Below, one piece after another: positions 14,922-16,009 of a stretch of 16,009 bases of DNA. Position numbers and translations under genes: made by a program. The stretch is from assembly GCA_900546605.1 (NCBI GenBank), contig URDV01000018.1:1-16009 (forward strand). The letters run 5' to 3'. The notes below the pieces were generated by a model. The model was not told the origin of the DNA. It did no database searches and was given only the letters and a program-made list of their open reading frames with translations. Each line of letters opens with the position of its first letter. Position 1 is the stretch's first letter. The stretch comes from an uncultured Prevotella sp. (GTDB lineage Bacteria > Bacteroidota > Bacteroidia > Bacteroidales > Bacteroidaceae).

Positions 14922-15623
14922 TTACACTAATAATATACTAATAAAACCGCTCAGCACCCCCACAAGTACGCCCCAGCCCACTTCGGCATAAGTGTGCTGA
15001 CGCAATATAAGGCGAGCTGTGCAAACCATGCCGCATAGCAACACGCTCAGGCATAGCCACCAAGTAGGGTCGAACGAAAAAATGTATGAAAATGCCATTA
15101 AAGCTCCTATCACGCCTCCTGAAGCGGCAGCGTGCGTGCTTATTTTGATGCGGCTGTTCACTATCACACAAATAATTTGTATGACCAAAGCCCCTACTAT
15201 TACGCCTATGGAAAAGCGGGGCATGTGTATGCTGAATAATAAATAGAGCAAGACTCCATAACTCACTATGCTCAGCACATAAGGCACATAACGACGCTCG
15301 CGTACACTCATTTGGTGACGCGTCCATCCATTCAACCTACGATACAAGTATATGCTCAAGTGTGGCAATAATATGGTAAAAAAGTAAACCATAAGTGTGA
15401 GCACAACCTTGGTGCGCATGGGCAGCAAGTTGAGGTAGCTAAACAAGAAGAGTACCACAAAGGCTACCACGGGCAAGTAAAAGGGCGAGTAAAGTGATGA
15501 CACCACTTGGGCAGCCACCACTAACAAGGTAGCCGACACACCACCGCGCTTGCCATTTGGCTCATATGCAGCAGCTGGTGTGAGTTTCTGCTCTAACTTG
15601 GCTAAATATGTTTGCTTATTCAT
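14922..15623 (-). CDS. Polytopic membrane protein, degenerate PAP2-phosphatase-like
   Basis: A 233-residue protein with a charged N-terminus (1-30) and about seven hydrophobic segments (roughly 31-45, 49-69, 73-95, 113-132, 136-156, 168-184, 187-203, 214-232). The pattern K160-ISTHAAASGG (H164) and R204-x5-H210-x3-E214 resembles motifs 2 and 3 of the PAP2 lipid-phosphatase family (PSGH; SRxxxxxHxxxD). Here the final Asp is Glu and motif 1 (KxxxxxxRP) is not evident. If active it would act on a lipid pyrophosphate or phosphate at the membrane, but it may be catalytically altered. It is the first visible gene of the minus-strand run leading to purE and ispG. An undecaprenyl or isoprenoid link to ispG is only a guess. 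Confidence 0.65.
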   Translation of the reverse strand: MNKQTYLAKLEQKLTPAAAYEPNGKRGGVSATLLVVAAQVVSSLYSPFYLPVVAFVVLFLFSYLNLLPMRTKVVLTLMVYFFTILLPHLSIYLYRRLNGWTRHQMSVRERRYVPYVLSIVSYGVLLYLLFSIHMPRFSIGVIVGALVIQIICVIVNSRIKISTHAAASGGVIGALMAFSYIFSFDPTWWLCLSVLLCGMVCTARLILRQHTYAEVGWGVLVGVLSGFISILLV

Positions 15624-15647
15624 TTTATTTGTAATTCTAACAGGGAA

Positions 15648-15718
15648 ACGGGTTAATGGGTAAGTTTGTCAAGTTTTCTTGGTTCCTTACCATTCTGACT
15701 TTGACTTCATAATAAGTA
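15648..15718. repeat. Diverged octamer-family element (copy D), interrupted by copy C
   Basis: From AACGGGTTAATGGGTAAGTTTG onward (split by mismatches) this stretch aligns with the cores of copies A and B: ACGGGTTAA, GGTAAGTTTG, CTTACCATTCTGA. The alignment breaks at TAAGTA (15713-15718), exactly where copy C begins. It seems to resume after copy C at 15894-15920 (TAAGTAATGGTAAAAG against A's AGGTAATGTAAAG). No clear ends remain, so this is an old, partial copy. Confidence 0.5.
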
Positions 15719-15893
15719 CCCGTTGGCGGAATTTTTGGTTAACGGGTTAACAAGTTGACAGGTTAACAAGTAAGTATGCTTTACATTACCTATTGTGTTA
15801 AATTCTGAATGGTGAAAAGCTTAATAAGCTGGCAAACTTACCTGTTAACCCGTTAACTTGTTAACCCGTTAACCAAAAATTCCGCCAACGCGT
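15719..15893. mobile_element. MITE-like intergenic element, copy C (inverted relative to copy A)
   Basis: A 175-bp non-coding element bounded by CCCGTTGGCGGAATT and AATTCCGCCAACGCGT. TAAGTA directly abuts both ends (15713-15718 and 15894-15899), the pattern of a 6-bp target duplication. Inside each end are octamer arms (GTTAAC/GTTGAC units 8 bp apart) that are nearly complementary to each other, so the whole element can fold into one long hairpin around a core of about 60 bp. Bases 15719-15836 are identical, reverse-complemented, to 9169-9286. No transposase is present, so any movement would rely on one encoded elsewhere. Confidence 0.85.
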
Positions 15894-16008
15894 TAAGTAA
15901 TGGTAAAAGAATAAGTTGAGCCATTCTTTTTATCCGAAGTTGGCGGCAGTCAAAAAACTCATCACACGACAGCCGAGACGGATGGACATAGGCGAACATA
16001 AAATCGGG
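15853..16008 (-). other. Unassigned open frame at the window edge
   Basis: On the minus strand one frame stays open from the right edge for 51 codons, reading out of unassigned DNA (15921-16009) through the end of copy C and stopping inside its octamer arm. It could be the 3' end of a gene whose original stop was lost by the insertion, or chance. No motif is recognised and I do not assert a gene. A short plus-strand ATG frame also begins at 15982 and runs off the edge; it is too short to judge. Confidence 0.15.
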
Positions 16009-16009
16009 A

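Overview
The window reads as a chromosomal segment of a Bacteroidales bacterium, most likely Prevotellaceae. The evidence is the long three-domain form of IspG, a secreted sialidase ending in a Bacteroidetes-type IYDLQGRR...GLYI tail, a promoter with the Bacteroidetes TTTG / TAnnTTTG signature, the APMEDVTD form of DusB, and the lack of clear Shine-Dalgarno sequences. It is mostly housekeeping genes with unusually repeat-rich intergenic spaces. No tRNA, rRNA, CRISPR array, transposase or phage gene was seen.

Layout. (1) 1-2434: 3' part of a secreted GH33 sialidase, followed by a strong intrinsic terminator. (2) 2556-3206: upp (pyrimidine salvage). (3) 3207-3525: a gene-free stretch with a long hairpin and 2.5 copies of an 87-bp tandem repeat; the last copy carries the promoter of argB. 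(4) 3526-9115: a co-directional plus-strand run of argB, a U32-family RNA hydroxylase-like protein, a YihX-like HAD phosphatase, ribF (overlapping the HAD gene), a CPBP membrane protease and dusB. (5) 9115-9288: a MITE-like repeat between dusB and dacB. (6) 9345-10586: dacB, a secreted PBP4-type D,D-peptidase, convergent with manC across a strong hairpin. (7) 10696-15623: a minus-strand run read right to left as PAP2-like membrane protein, purE, ispG, then (after a 648-bp repeat-filled gap) manC. (8) 15624-16009: a nested pair of the same MITE-like repeats and an unassigned tail.

The genes do not form one pathway. They contribute to arginine synthesis (argB), flavin cofactors (ribF), RNA modification (U32 protein, dusB, the latter FMN-dependent), nucleotide supply (upp, purE), isoprenoid precursors (ispG), peptidoglycan tailoring (dacB), GDP-mannose for surface glycans (manC) and host-glycan desialylation (the sialidase).

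The most interesting content is non-coding. A family of intergenic elements is built from inverted arms of an 8-bp unit (consensus GTYRAC plus two bases) around a conserved core of about 60 bp. Two copies (9115-9288 and 15719-15893, opposite orientation) share 118 bp without a difference, have terminal inverted repeats starting CGTTGGCGGAATT, and sit between 6-bp direct repeats. One appears inserted into an older copy. A third locus (11977-12416) has expanded into an array of about 38 octamers with a 96-bp higher-order period. I recognise no named element of this kind. The 87-bp repeat at argB is a second, separate repeat family that seems to carry a promoter.
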